Below are positions 19,201 to 29,675 of a stretch of DNA of 64,000 bases, piece after piece. A program made the translations under genes and the position numbers. The stretch lies in the NCBI GenBank assembly GCA_947594855.1, contig CANQEL010000003.1, positions 103,120 through 167,119 on the forward strand, read 5' to 3'. Under the pieces are notes generated by a model. That model searched no databases, was not told the DNA's origin, and saw only the letters and a list, made by a program, of their open reading frames with translations. Source of the DNA: an uncultured Lachnospiraceae bacterium. Lineage in GTDB: Bacteria; Bacillota; Clostridia; Lachnospirales; Lachnospiraceae. The number at the start of each line of letters is the position of its first letter. Positions within the stretch are counted from its first letter, which is position 1.

Positions 19201-20987
19201 TTTGTTTCCTCATCTTTCGGCAATATAATATATACTGTTGTTCCTTCCCCAGGCTCACTTTCAATATGTATATCCACACTTTCGCCATAATACATATGCA
19301 TCCTCTGGAAAGCATTTTCCATTCCTACATGATATTTTTCATCATAATCGTCATAGTGCTGGAACTGTCCTGCATTAATTGCATCCACCTGCTCCTTTTT
19401 CATTCCGACCCCGTTATCTTCTATGGTTATCCTCAGCATATCGTCTGCTTTTATTGATATTCTAAGCATATGAAGCTGTTTTTTATTTTTAAAACCATGT
19501 ATTATCGAATTTTCAACAAACGGCTGAAGCAAAAGCTTATGTATATTATACTGCATTACCTGAGGCTCAACATCAATTTCAAATTTAAAAGTGTCCTTAA
19601 GCCTGGTCTGCTGCAGATATATATACTGCTTAAGCCACTCCATTTCAGTGGCAATACTGACAATTCCATTGCTGTTGCTTATGCCATACCGGAGAATTTT
19701 TCCAAGTGCGCTGATGGCATTGCTTATTTCTATCTCATCATTGTCTATCGCCATCCAGTTAATTGTATCTAATGTATTGTAAAGGAAATGCGGATTAATC
19801 CTTGCCTCCAGCGCCGTAATCTCAGCAGCCTTTTCCCTTTCAGCAAGCATTTTTTCCTTTTCCATGGACACTTCAAGCTGGTCAAGCATATCATTCAGAT
19901 GGTCTGCTATAGCCGCAAGTTCCGTAGGCATTCTTGATGTAGTCTCTATACGTACATTCATATCGCCTTTTTCAATAAGATGCATTTTTCTGGCTATCCG
20001 GTCCACATGCGACATAAGATATCTGGTAGTAAAAAGCACTATTATTATAACAAGTACAGCCGAACCAACCGCCATGGAAACAACCATCTGCTGTATCTGT
20101 ACAATTTCTTCATTATATCGGTTTGTAACTGATACATTAACAATATCCCATCCCAGTTTAGCATCATGCTGTACTTCATAAGACAGATTCTCCGCCTTCA
20201 ATACTCCTGTCTTTTGTACGAATTTTATATACGAGTCATTCGTAAGTCCTATATCTTCTGCTAAATACTGCGAATCTTCATATGAAATAACACGGCCGCT
20301 GCCATCAACCAGAAATGTAACCATATCTTTCCGTTTATAGCCGCTCGGATTACATATTTTTTCAAGAAGCTGTTCATCTATGCTTACTATTACAACAGCC
20401 CGCTTTTCTTCAACACCGGCCTTGTAAAGCATGGAGTGTGCCATATGGAATAAATAATATTTTTTATTTGGCCCTGTTTTTGCATATTCTGTTGATAAAT
20501 ATACATTCTCATCACTGTCAGATACCATATCATACATTTCAGACAGAGTCATTGAATACTCATGTAGCCAGAACGGATTATATGAAAAAGGCGTAACCCT
20601 GTCATAAAAAAAAGACTGATTATTTTCATTCACTATAGTAATTGACATAATATAGTCTTTTGTATTTAAAAGATTACGCAGCTCCTGTCTTATATCGGAC
20701 TTTATCTGATTCTTATCCTCAGATATATTATATTCTGCAAGCATCTCTTTAAGCGTCTCATCTGAATAAATCTGGCGCATTACATCACTGTATGAATCGG
20801 TCCACGTATCAAGCGATGTTTCTATATGAGAAAGGTTAGCGCGCGTGAGCTCCCTTGTATTCCGCTGTATTATATCAAGATATCTGTTATACATTATCAG
20901 GTCAATAATAAGTATCGGTATCAACGCAGCAAAAAGCATCGAAATTAACAGTCTTCCCCGTAAGCTGCCAAATCTGCGTCTTAACAT
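19197..20987 (-). CDS. Sensor histidine kinase (YesM-like; HAMP + His_kinase + HATPase_c)
   Basis: ALEARINPHFLYNTLDTINWMAI, IHKLLLQPFVENSIIHGF, ITIEDNGVGM; ATGA overlap with the RR gene. Confidence 0.95.
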   Translation of the reverse strand: MLRRRFGSLRGRLLISMLFAALIPILIIDLIMYNRYLDIIQRNTRELTRANLSHIETSLDTWTDSYSDVMRQIYSDETLKEMLAEYNISEDKNQIKSDIRQELRNLLNTKDYIMSITIVNENNQSFFYDRVTPFSYNPFWLHEYSMTLSEMYDMVSDSDENVYLSTEYAKTGPNKKYYLFHMAHSMLYKAGVEEKRAVVIVSIDEQLLEKICNPSGYKRKDMVTFLVDGSGRVISYEDSQYLAEDIGLTNDSYIKFVQKTGVLKAENLSYEVQHDAKLGWDIVNVSVTNRYNEEIVQIQQMVVSMAVGSAVLVIIIVLFTTRYLMSHVDRIARKMHLIEKGDMNVRIETTSRMPTELAAIADHLNDMLDQLEVSMEKEKMLAEREKAAEITALEARINPHFLYNTLDTINWMAIDNDEIEISNAISALGKILRYGISNSNGIVSIATEMEWLKQYIYLQQTRLKDTFKFEIDVEPQVMQYNIHKLLLQPFVENSIIHGFKNKKQLHMLRISIKADDMLRITIEDNGVGMKKEQVDAINAGQFQHYDDYDEKYHVGMENAFQRMHMYYGESVDIHIESEPGEGTTVYIILPKDEETK

Positions 20988-21111
20988 AAAGATACCTCCC
21001 GATTTTATTCTATAGATACAATTATAGTCTATTGACCTGTATATAAATATGTATTATAATCGTATTTATATAGATAATTTTCTTATAAATATTGTCAGGC
21101 GGAATACTATA

Positions 21112-21927
21112 ATGAATGAAATAATATTAAACAATCAGACTCTTCCTATCGTTTTAAATGCCGGATTTGCAGAAAAACTTCCTGAAAATATGACAAAGGC
21201 AGATTCATCTGATTATCATATTATGCTGTATATTATAAACGGAAAGATATCAATAACCGAAGAAGGCATTACTTACAATATAAAAAGCGGAGATATTATT
21301 TTTCTAAGGCGGAATCTTAATATACGTATTAATACTTACGGGAAATCTGGAATACACCTGTACTACTTTTTCTTTTATATGAAACAGGAGCCGGAAACGT
21401 TTCCTGAGCTTGCAAAGTCATACACTGTTCCAAAAACGCTTGAAGGAATATCCGGTTCTGTATTAGATATTAAAATTCATGATTATGCAGTATATTTCCA
21501 AAATTCCCATGAGTCGTCTGCACTTGCAGTTAATACTTCTTTTTATGACATTTTATCCGAATGTATTAAACTGAACCGTGAGTACCATTCATTTCAGAAC
21601 AACCTGTCTGACGAGATAAAAAATTATCTCAGGGAATATGCTGACAAACCTCTCAACACAAGAGATATGGAAAAACGTTTTTATCTTACATATAAATATA
21701 TGGGAACAGCATTTAAGAAAAGTACAGGCTCAACCATACTGCAGTATCATACCGACTTGAGAATGAAACAGGCGCACAGGCTGCTCACCACAACATTTTA
21801 CAGTATAGACGAGATAAGCAGACAGCTTGGTTACTCTGACGCATTGTATTTCAGCAGGGTTTTCAAAAAATATTACGGCCAGTCTCCGCAGATATACCGC
21901 AAAGCGCACAGAAAGCCACAAAATTAA
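21112..21927 (+). CDS. AraC-family transcriptional regulator (cupin + HTH_18)
   Basis: MNEIILNNQTLPIVLNAGFAEKLP...; C-term DLRMKQAHRLLTTTFYSIDEISRQLGYSDALYFSRVFKKYYGQSPQIYRK. Track start 21049; internal ATG at 21112 looks likelier. Confidence 0.88.
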   Translation: MNEIILNNQTLPIVLNAGFAEKLPENMTKADSSDYHIMLYIINGKISITEEGITYNIKSGDIIFLRRNLNIRINTYGKSGIHLYYFFFYMKQEPETFPELAKSYTVPKTLEGISGSVLDIKIHDYAVYFQNSHESSALAVNTSFYDILSECIKLNREYHSFQNNLSDEIKNYLREYADKPLNTRDMEKRFYLTYKYMGTAFKKSTGSTILQYHTDLRMKQAHRLLTTTFYSIDEISRQLGYSDALYFSRVFKKYYGQSPQIYRKAHRKPQN

Positions 21928-21953
21928 ACCCATACATCCGCAACAAATATTAT

Positions 21954-22889
21954 TCAGCCGAGGCATAACCATATTACAGCCGGTATCGTAATGATTGCCG
22001 CCAAAGTCGTAAGAAATATTCCTTTTGCCGCCATTTTTTCATCCCTTTTATATTCCGTTGCAAAAAGCACCGCGGTATTTGCGACCGGCATAGCAACAAG
22101 TATAAGAGTAATGGCAGCTACCGTATCATTATGTATAAAATACCTGATGACAGGCCACGAAAGGAGCGGAAGCACAAGCTGTCTTATGAATGTGTATATG
22201 TATATTCTTATATCACCAAGCATCTCACGTATATTCATCATTGCAAGGCTTGCTCCCACAAGCATCATTGCAAGCGGTGACGTAAGGCCGCCAACCGATT
22301 CAAACACTTCCATTATTACTCCCGGAACGGGAATCTCAAGAAGAAATATTATTACCGAGACAAAACAGCATAATATACCCGGATTAAGAAGTTTTTTCAA
22401 ATTCAGAACGGGAACGCCGTTATCATTTTCTTTAGGATAATTTATCAGAACAACTCCCATAGTAAACACACATATATTAAATACGCAGTTAAAAACCGCC
22501 GCATAGAATACCCCTTCAGTTCCATAAAGCGCATCAGCCACAGGAAATCCCATAAAACCTACATTAGAAAAAACTGTCATGAACATGTACAGGCCCTGAA
22601 GCGGTTTTTTTACACGCAGAACAAATGTGATGATTAATCCGGCAACCGGAAGAAGTATGTACATGGCTGCTGCAATTATAAACAGCTCCCCAAGCATATC
22701 TCTCTTTTCCGCACCCGCATTCTCTATAAAGGAATGGATAATGAGCGCCGGCGTGGTTACATAAAGAAGTATCTTTGTAAGATGTACCCTTGTATGGTCA
22801 TCAAGCATCTTCACTTTATATAAGAAATAACCGACACACATTATCAGAAAAAGTTTTATCATCTGCAGCAGCACTACTGTAATACTCAT
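21954..22889 (-). CDS. AEC-family (auxin efflux carrier-like) transporter
   Basis: Ten-TM pattern; LFLIMCVGYFLYKVKMLDDHTRVHLTKILLYVTTPALIIHSF, VFSNVGFMGFPVADALYGTEGVFYAAVFN. Confidence 0.88.
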   Translation of the reverse strand: MSITVVLLQMIKLFLIMCVGYFLYKVKMLDDHTRVHLTKILLYVTTPALIIHSFIENAGAEKRDMLGELFIIAAAMYILLPVAGLIITFVLRVKKPLQGLYMFMTVFSNVGFMGFPVADALYGTEGVFYAAVFNCVFNICVFTMGVVLINYPKENDNGVPVLNLKKLLNPGILCCFVSVIIFLLEIPVPGVIMEVFESVGGLTSPLAMMLVGASLAMMNIREMLGDIRIYIYTFIRQLVLPLLSWPVIRYFIHNDTVAAITLILVAMPVANTAVLFATEYKRDEKMAAKGIFLTTLAAIITIPAVIWLCLG

Positions 22890-22906
22890 ATCATATTCTC
22901 CGTATC

Positions 22907-25495
22907 TTAGTCATTCACCTGCTTTCTTATTCCAAGTCCGTCAGGCGTCCTGTCCAAGTATACCACACTTTCGGGATTTATGTCACCTGAAAGCATTGCT
23001 CTTGCAAGAACAGTTTCAATATTTTTCTGCATATACCTTTTTAATGGTCTTGCGCCATATACCGGGTCATATGCCTGATTTACGATATATTCTTTAGCTT
23101 CGTCTGATACTTCAAGAACAATCTCTTTATCTGCAATCCTTTTATTAATATCTTTAATAATAAGCTCTATTATATCAGATATATTATTTTTAGTAAGTGG
23201 CTTAAACATAACTATTTCATCAAGCCTGTTAATAAATTCAGGCCTGAACGAGCTCTTCAGCAGATTATTCACGGCATCTTCACATTCTTTATTGATATTA
23301 CCTTCATTATCTATTCCGTTAAGCAGATATTCGGAGCCGAGATTTGATGTCATAATAAGTATTGTATTTTTAAAATCTACAGTTCTTCCCTGTGAATCCG
23401 TTATTCTTCCGTCGTCAAGTATCTGAAGCATTATATTAAATACATCAGGATGCGCTTTTTCAACTTCATCAAATAATATGACTGAATAAGGTTTTCTTCT
23501 TACCGCTTCAGTAAGCTGACCGCCTTCATCATATCCTACATATCCCGGAGGCGCTCCGATAAGTCTTGATACCGAAAATTTTTCCATATATTCACTCATA
23601 TCAATCCTTATCATACTCTGCTCATTATCAAACAGACACTCTGCAAGGCTTTTTGAAAGTTCAGTCTTTCCAACTCCTGTCGGGCCAAGGAACAAAAATG
23701 AACCAATAGGTTTACGTGGGTCTTTAATCCCTGCCTTTGAGCGAAGTATTGCTTCTGATACTCTCGTAACTGCATCATCCTGTCCAATCACCCTTTTATG
23801 AAGCTCTTTATCAAGATTAAGCGTTTTGGTCCTTTCGCTCTCCGTAAGTCTTGTTACAGGAATCTGAGTCCACCTTGAAACTATAGAGGCTATTTCTTCC
23901 TCTGTAACGCTTTCCTTAATAAGTTCTGAAGTCTGTCCGTCACCTGCCTCGGAGGCATGAAGTTTCTTTTCAAGTTCGGGAATAATTCCATATTGAATTT
24001 CTGCGGCTTTGTTGTAATCCGAACTTCTTTTGGCTATTTCGAGTTCTTTCTTCCGCTGTTCAAGCTCTTCCTTTACTTTGCTTGTGCGTTCTACCATACT
24101 TTTTGCGACATCCCATTTTGCTTTCATGCCTGCAAAACTCTCTCTTGCATCCGAAAGCTCTTTTCTTATAACTTCAAGCCTTTCTTTACTCAGATTATCC
24201 TCCTCTTTTGTAAGGGCGGTCTCTTCAATCTCAAGCTGTATTATCTTTCTCTGCAGGTCTTCAAGTTCTGCCGGCATTGAATCAAGCTGCGTCTTTATAA
24301 GCGCGCACGCCTCGTCTACAAGGTCAATCGCCTTATCCGGAAGGAACCTGTCCGTAATATACCTGTCGGATAATACCGCCGCTGATACTATTGCAGAGTC
24401 TGATATCTTTACTCCATGGAAAACCTCATATCTTTCCTTAAGTCCTCGGAGTATGGATATTGCCTCCTCCACGGTAGGCTCATCTACCATTACAGGCTGA
24501 AAACGTCTCTCAAGCGCTGCATCTTTTTCTATATACTGCCTGTATTCATTAAGCGTTGTCGCGCCTATACAGTGAAGCTCACCCCTTGCAAGCATCGGCT
24601 TAAGCATATTACCCGCATCCATCGCGCCGTCAGTTTTTCCTGCGCCTACAATCGTGTGAAGTTCATCAATAAAAAGTATAATTTCCCCTGAACTGTCTTT
24701 TACTTCATTAAGTACTGCCTTAAGTCTTTCTTCAAATTCACCTCTGTATTTGGCGCCTGCCACAAGAGCCCCCATATCCAGCGCAAACAGCTTTTTATTT
24801 TTCAGTCCCTCAGGAATATCTCCCCTCACTATACGCTGTGCAAGTCCCTCAACTACTGCCGTTTTTCCTACTCCGGGCTCGCCTATAAGCACCGGATTAT
24901 TTTTGGTTTTACGTGATAATATCCTTATTATATTCCTTATCTCGTCATCCCTGCCTATTACCGGGTCAAGTTTCTGCTTTTTTGCCTGTTCTACAAGGTC
25001 ATAACCATATTTGGCAAGCACATCATACGTATCTTCAGGATTGTCCGTATTGACCGACTGGTTTCCTCTTACCTGCGAAAGCACCTGAAGAAATGCATCC
25101 CTTGTAATATTAAATTCCTTAAGAAGCGACTTAACATCACTGTCTCCATGCTTCATAAGACTCAGGAATATATGCTCTACCGATACGTAACTGTCCTTCA
25201 TGGCGTTGGCTTCATCTTCTGCATGTGTCAGTACTGCATTAAGTTCTCTACCTACAAATGGTTCTCCGCCCGATACCTTAGGTCTTTTTCTTATAAGTCC
25301 GCCAACCTGCGCTTCAAACACTTCCGTCTGTATATCCATTTTCTTAAGAAGGTCCTTTATAAGGCTTTCATCAATAGTAATGAGCGCGTACAAAAGATGT
25401 GCTGTGGCAATCTCCTGATTACCATATTCATCCGCCAAAGTGGCAGACATATTGACTGCTTCCATTGATTTTTGCGTGAATTTTTTTACGTTCAT
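22907..25495 (-). CDS. clpB: ATP-dependent chaperone ClpB
   Basis: [48 protein letters not shown], middle coiled-coil, [64 protein letters not shown]. Confidence 0.96.
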   Translation of the reverse strand: MNVKKFTQKSMEAVNMSATLADEYGNQEIATAHLLYALITIDESLIKDLLKKMDIQTEVFEAQVGGLIRKRPKVSGGEPFVGRELNAVLTHAEDEANAMKDSYVSVEHIFLSLMKHGDSDVKSLLKEFNITRDAFLQVLSQVRGNQSVNTDNPEDTYDVLAKYGYDLVEQAKKQKLDPVIGRDDEIRNIIRILSRKTKNNPVLIGEPGVGKTAVVEGLAQRIVRGDIPEGLKNKKLFALDMGALVAGAKYRGEFEERLKAVLNEVKDSSGEIILFIDELHTIVGAGKTDGAMDAGNMLKPMLARGELHCIGATTLNEYRQYIEKDAALERRFQPVMVDEPTVEEAISILRGLKERYEVFHGVKISDSAIVSAAVLSDRYITDRFLPDKAIDLVDEACALIKTQLDSMPAELEDLQRKIIQLEIEETALTKEEDNLSKERLEVIRKELSDARESFAGMKAKWDVAKSMVERTSKVKEELEQRKKELEIAKRSSDYNKAAEIQYGIIPELEKKLHASEAGDGQTSELIKESVTEEEIASIVSRWTQIPVTRLTESERTKTLNLDKELHKRVIGQDDAVTRVSEAILRSKAGIKDPRKPIGSFLFLGPTGVGKTELSKSLAECLFDNEQSMIRIDMSEYMEKFSVSRLIGAPPGYVGYDEGGQLTEAVRRKPYSVILFDEVEKAHPDVFNIMLQILDDGRITDSQGRTVDFKNTILIMTSNLGSEYLLNGIDNEGNINKECEDAVNNLLKSSFRPEFINRLDEIVMFKPLTKNNISDIIELIIKDINKRIADKEIVLEVSDEAKEYIVNQAYDPVYGARPLKRYMQKNIETVLARAMLSGDINPESVVYLDRTPDGLGIRKQVND

Positions 25496-25545
25496 ACATA
25501 GCCCTCCTTCAAATTTTATATATTTGTTTTATATGTTCTATCCCA

Positions 25546-25574
25546 ACTATAACACCGTATTAATAAAAATGCAA
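25546..25574 (-). promoter_or_regulatory. Predicted sigma-A promoter for clpB: TTGCAT-N17-TATAGT
   Basis: Minus TTGCAT (25569-25574), 17-bp spacer, TATAGT (25546-25551); -35 lies in the 3' arm of the leuS terminator. Confidence 0.55.
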
Positions 25575-25604
25575 CCACTTTTTATTATGGCTGCATTTTT
25601 TTAT
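25565..25604 (-). terminator. Intrinsic terminator downstream of leuS
   Basis: Minus AAAAATGCAgCC...GGtTGCATTTTT. Confidence 0.8.
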
Positions 25605-25614
25605 TTCTATTAAT

Positions 25615-28026
25615 CTATTTCTGTACTATATTGACTATTCTTCCCGGTACATAAATTTCTTTGACAATATTTCCGGTAAGCTTGCCTGAAACTGCTTCTT
25701 TTGCTGCGCTTATGGCTTCTTCTTTAGATGCGGAAGCAGGAATCTCTACGGTATTTTTGGTCTTACCGTTAATCTGTACGGCAATCTCGATAGTATCTTC
25801 CACCATTTTGGCTTCATCATACTCAGGCCACTTTTCATCAAATATACTGCCGGTATGTCCGTATTGCTCCCATATCTCCGATGCTACATGAGGCGTAAAC
25901 GGCGCAAGAAGTATCGTCATTGTCTCTATAAGCTCTTTATCAATTCCGCCCTGTTTCTTTGCAACCTCATACATTTTATTGTTGTATTCCATGAATCCGC
26001 TGACAACAGTATTAAGGCTGAACGCTTCAAGCCTTGTGGTTATATCTTTTATAAGCCTGTGACGTATTTTTACCGTCTCATCAGTAGGAGCCATGCCCTT
26101 ATCCTTATTGTCCATTGCAAGCTTCCAGAAACGGTTTATGAATCTGTATACGCCGTCTATTCCCCTGTCGTCCCACTCGGAATCAAGTTCAGGCGGTCCT
26201 ACAAAAAGTTCATACAGACGAAGCGAATCACATCCGTAATCGTTTACAAGTTCATCAGGCGATACGACATTGCCCTTTGACTTACTCATCTTGGCTCCGT
26301 CTTTTCCAATCATTCCCTGATTGAACAGCCTTGTAAACGGCTCCTTGAAATTAATCACTCCTATATCATACAGGAACTTGGTATAGAATCGCGAATACAA
26401 AAGATGCAGCACGGCATGTTCAACGCCGCCTATATACATATCAACAGGCAGATATTTCTCAGCCTTTTCTTTGGACACAAGTTCCTTATTATTTTTATTA
26501 TCGACATATCGCAGGAAATACCATGACGAACCTGCCCACTGCGGCATTGTATTGGTTTCACGTTTTGCCGGCGCACCACAGCACGGGCATGTAGTATTTA
26601 CCCATTCCTCTATGTCTGCAAGAGGCGATTCTCCCGTTCCTGTAGGCTGATAACTTTCAACCTCAGGAAGAAGAAGCGGAAGCTCTTCCTCAGGCACAGG
26701 CACTGCGCCGCACTTCGGGCAGTGAACTATAGGAATCGGTTCGCCCCAATAACGCTGTCTTGAAAATACCCAGTCACGGAGCTTGTAATTAACTGTCTTT
26801 CTTCCAAATCCCTTTTTCTCAATCATCTCAGGCGCTTCCTTTTTAAGCACCGATGATTCCATTCCGTTCCACTCGCCGGAGTTAATCATTGTTCCTGAAG
26901 CTTCGGTATAAGCTTCAGTCATATTCTCTATTTCTTTACCGTCTTTTGCTATAACCTGTATAATAGGTATTCCGAACTTGGTTGCAAACTCAAAGTCCCT
27001 GTCATCATGCGCAGGAACACACATAATAGCTCCTGTTCCGTAATCTGCAAGAACATAGTCCGACAGCCAGATAGGAATCTTCTCATTATTAAGCGGATTA
27101 ATCGCATAACTTCCCGTAAATACACCTGTCTTTTCCTTATCCTGAAGCCTGTCTACGGAGGATTTCATTGAAGCTTTATATATATAATCCTCTACAAGCG
27201 CTTTGTTCTCTTCTGTCGCAAGACTCTTTGCAAGTTCATGTTCAGGCGCAAGAACCATAAAGGTTGCTCCATACAATGTATCCGGGCGGGTAGTATATAC
27301 GGTAATTACATCGCTTTTGCCATCTACTTTAAAATCAACCTCGGCGCCGTAACTTTTGCCTATCCAGTCAGTCTGCATTTTCTTTACCTTTTCAGGCCAG
27401 TCAAGGTCTTTAAGGTCTTCAAGCAGTCTGTCCGCATACTTGGTAATCTTAAGCATCCACTGTTTAAGATTCTTCTTCGTAACCTGCGCACCGCACCTTT
27501 CGCAGCAGCCGTTTACAACCTCTTCATTTGCAAGTCCTGTTTTACATGAAGGGCACCAGTTGATTGGCATTTCTTTCTCATACGCAAGCCCTTCCTTAAA
27601 CATCTTTACAAATATCCACTGTGTCCATTTGTAAAACTCAGGGTCTGTAGTATTCACTTCCATATCCCAGTCATATATTGCAGATATCTCATTAATCTGT
27701 CTCTTTATATTGCTTACATTTTCAGCCGTGGATTTTTTAGGGTGTACTCCCATCTTAATTGCATAATTTTCTGCCGGAAGTCCAAATGCATCCCAGCCCA
27801 TAGGATGAATCAGGTAATATCCCTGAAGCATTTTATACCTGCTCCACACGTCAGATATAACATATCCTCTCCAGTGTCCTACATGAAGTCCGCTTCCCGA
27901 AGGATACGGGAACATATCCAGACAGTAATATTTGGGTTTCTTACCGTCATCCACATTAACCGGATTCTTTTTCCAGTTATCACGCCATTTCCGTTCTATT
28001 TCCTTATGATTGTAGGGTGTTGCCAT
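25615..28026 (-). CDS. leuS: Leucyl-tRNA synthetase
   Basis: MATPYNHKEIERKWRDNWKK..., DMFPYPSGSGLHVGHWRGYV (HIGH), GKDGAKMSKSKGNVVSPDE (KMSKS). RBS GGAGG before ATG 28026. Confidence 0.97.
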   Translation of the reverse strand: MATPYNHKEIERKWRDNWKKNPVNVDDGKKPKYYCLDMFPYPSGSGLHVGHWRGYVISDVWSRYKMLQGYYLIHPMGWDAFGLPAENYAIKMGVHPKKSTAENVSNIKRQINEISAIYDWDMEVNTTDPEFYKWTQWIFVKMFKEGLAYEKEMPINWCPSCKTGLANEEVVNGCCERCGAQVTKKNLKQWMLKITKYADRLLEDLKDLDWPEKVKKMQTDWIGKSYGAEVDFKVDGKSDVITVYTTRPDTLYGATFMVLAPEHELAKSLATEENKALVEDYIYKASMKSSVDRLQDKEKTGVFTGSYAINPLNNEKIPIWLSDYVLADYGTGAIMCVPAHDDRDFEFATKFGIPIIQVIAKDGKEIENMTEAYTEASGTMINSGEWNGMESSVLKKEAPEMIEKKGFGRKTVNYKLRDWVFSRQRYWGEPIPIVHCPKCGAVPVPEEELPLLLPEVESYQPTGTGESPLADIEEWVNTTCPCCGAPAKRETNTMPQWAGSSWYFLRYVDNKNNKELVSKEKAEKYLPVDMYIGGVEHAVLHLLYSRFYTKFLYDIGVINFKEPFTRLFNQGMIGKDGAKMSKSKGNVVSPDELVNDYGCDSLRLYELFVGPPELDSEWDDRGIDGVYRFINRFWKLAMDNKDKGMAPTDETVKIRHRLIKDITTRLEAFSLNTVVSGFMEYNNKMYEVAKKQGGIDKELIETMTILLAPFTPHVASEIWEQYGHTGSIFDEKWPEYDEAKMVEDTIEIAVQINGKTKNTVEIPASASKEEAISAAKEAVSGKLTGNIVKEIYVPGRIVNIVQK

Positions 28027-28048
28027 TTTTAATTCCTCCATAAGATAA

Positions 28049-29506
28049 TTATTGTATTGTAAGCGCTCCCGGCGAAACATCGCTCTGTGTGCTGTCCTCA
28101 TTTACCGTAACCGTAACCTGTGATGTAAGAACTGCACCATTTGCCGTCGCTCCACCTGCAGTAACAGTAATAACTGCCGTTCCTTGTGACACTCCGGTAA
28201 CATTACCTGCTGCATCTACCGATGCCACCGCAGAATCGGAAGATACATAAGTATAATTTAATGAATCCTGTCCTGTTGCGTCTGCTGGTAACAGCGTACA
28301 TAGCACTCTCGTTACTTCACCTTTATTAATTGTACTTTTTTCCAGACCGGCTGCCATAGCGTCTGCATACTTTCTTACATGTATCTGACATTCTGTCTTT
28401 ACGCCCGAACCGTCTTTGGATAATGCGGTTATAACAGCATCGCCCGGAGCGACTGCATTAACTTTTCCTTTATTATTAACGGTTGCAACCGCCGGATTTG
28501 AAGATACAAATGTAAGGTCTTTAATAGACGCTTTCTTAGGTTTATACGAAGCAAGTTTAAGTTTACAGCTTTGATTATAACCCATATACATATATACGTT
28601 ATTTTTATTAAGGCTTATGGATGTAAGGTTAATCTTGTTAAGCACGGTATATTTTACTTTAAGCGACGCTTTTCTTCCAATTTCGTCAACCAGCTTAAAT
28701 CTTACTTTATATACGCCTTTTTTCAACGTATTTATTTTCTTTACTTTAACGTATTTCCCTTTTTCTGCCTTATACTGTATAGTATAGGTCACTTTGTCAT
28801 TTACGTCAAACCCTGTCGTATTCTTAGCTGTGATTGTTTTAAGAAGGTTAAAAGAAGAATTGTATTTTATATAAGTACTTCCTTTTTTACCTTTCGCCAT
28901 TTTAATTGATGGTTTTTTCTTATTATAAGGATTGGCAGGATTAGTCACATCCGTAGGGTCCCATCCGCTTCCTGCCGGAAGTTTAATTGACTCAGGCTTG
29001 CCTAAAGGTCCCGGGTCTTTTGAAGCATATATTTCAACAGGGGTTCCTGACGGACAATTATCATATATCCATTTGGCATCCCTTACATTTAACCTTACGC
29101 ATCCATGCGAAGCCATACTTCCGAGCCTGTTATACTGTGTATTTGACAGCGTTGCCGGATTTCCGTTCTGGTAATACCATACAGAATGGAATAATATATG
29201 CCCTGTAATCCTTGAACAATACTGGCCGTATACAGGACCCTCCAGCTCATGCCAGCGTATCTTTTCCTTAAGTCCAAATGTACCATACGGCGTCGCAGAA
29301 CCTACGGAGCATATCATTGCCTTGTACGGCTTATACTCTCCTTTGGAATTTATCTTATATATAGTAACGCAGTTCTGCTGCTTGTTTATCTTTATCCGGT
29401 ATACAGATGCCGCCTCCGAATCTGAAGTATTTATAAACACTCCCGCAATCATAACAAAAACCGTCATAATAAACACAATACTACAATTTATAAGTTTCTT
29501 TTTCAT
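28049..29506 (-). CDS. Secreted L,D-transpeptidase (YkuD) with Big2-type domains
   Basis: HILFHSVWYY...LGSMASHGCVRLNVRDAKWIYDNCPSGTPVEIY catalytic motif; C-term ...SSNPAVATVNNKGKVNAVAPGDAVITA. Start at MKKKLINCS (29506). Confidence 0.92.
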   Translation of the reverse strand: MKKKLINCSIVFIMTVFVMIAGVFINTSDSEAASVYRIKINKQQNCVTIYKINSKGEYKPYKAMICSVGSATPYGTFGLKEKIRWHELEGPVYGQYCSRITGHILFHSVWYYQNGNPATLSNTQYNRLGSMASHGCVRLNVRDAKWIYDNCPSGTPVEIYASKDPGPLGKPESIKLPAGSGWDPTDVTNPANPYNKKKPSIKMAKGKKGSTYIKYNSSFNLLKTITAKNTTGFDVNDKVTYTIQYKAEKGKYVKVKKINTLKKGVYKVRFKLVDEIGRKASLKVKYTVLNKINLTSISLNKNNVYMYMGYNQSCKLKLASYKPKKASIKDLTFVSSNPAVATVNNKGKVNAVAPGDAVITALSKDGSGVKTECQIHVRKYADAMAAGLEKSTINKGEVTRVLCTLLPADATGQDSLNYTYVSSDSAVASVDAAGNVTGVSQGTAVITVTAGGATANGAVLTSQVTVTVNEDSTQSDVSPGALTIQ

Positions 29507-29675
29507 AATAACAGACCTTTCTGATACTGACTTAGCATGCTGCCTTTTAAACAATTACTATATCAATATGTTATTTTTATGTCAAGTTTTCCTATAATAT
29601 TTCTTACCCGTCATGAATACACATATATCAGATTAAAGTTATCCTGTCTGATACAGGATTGCCGGAGGTATAATT

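Noticed and set aside
29507-29675. Possible T-box leader for the transpeptidase-leuS unit
   Set aside because: No T-box core or specifier architecture seen in the short divergent region.
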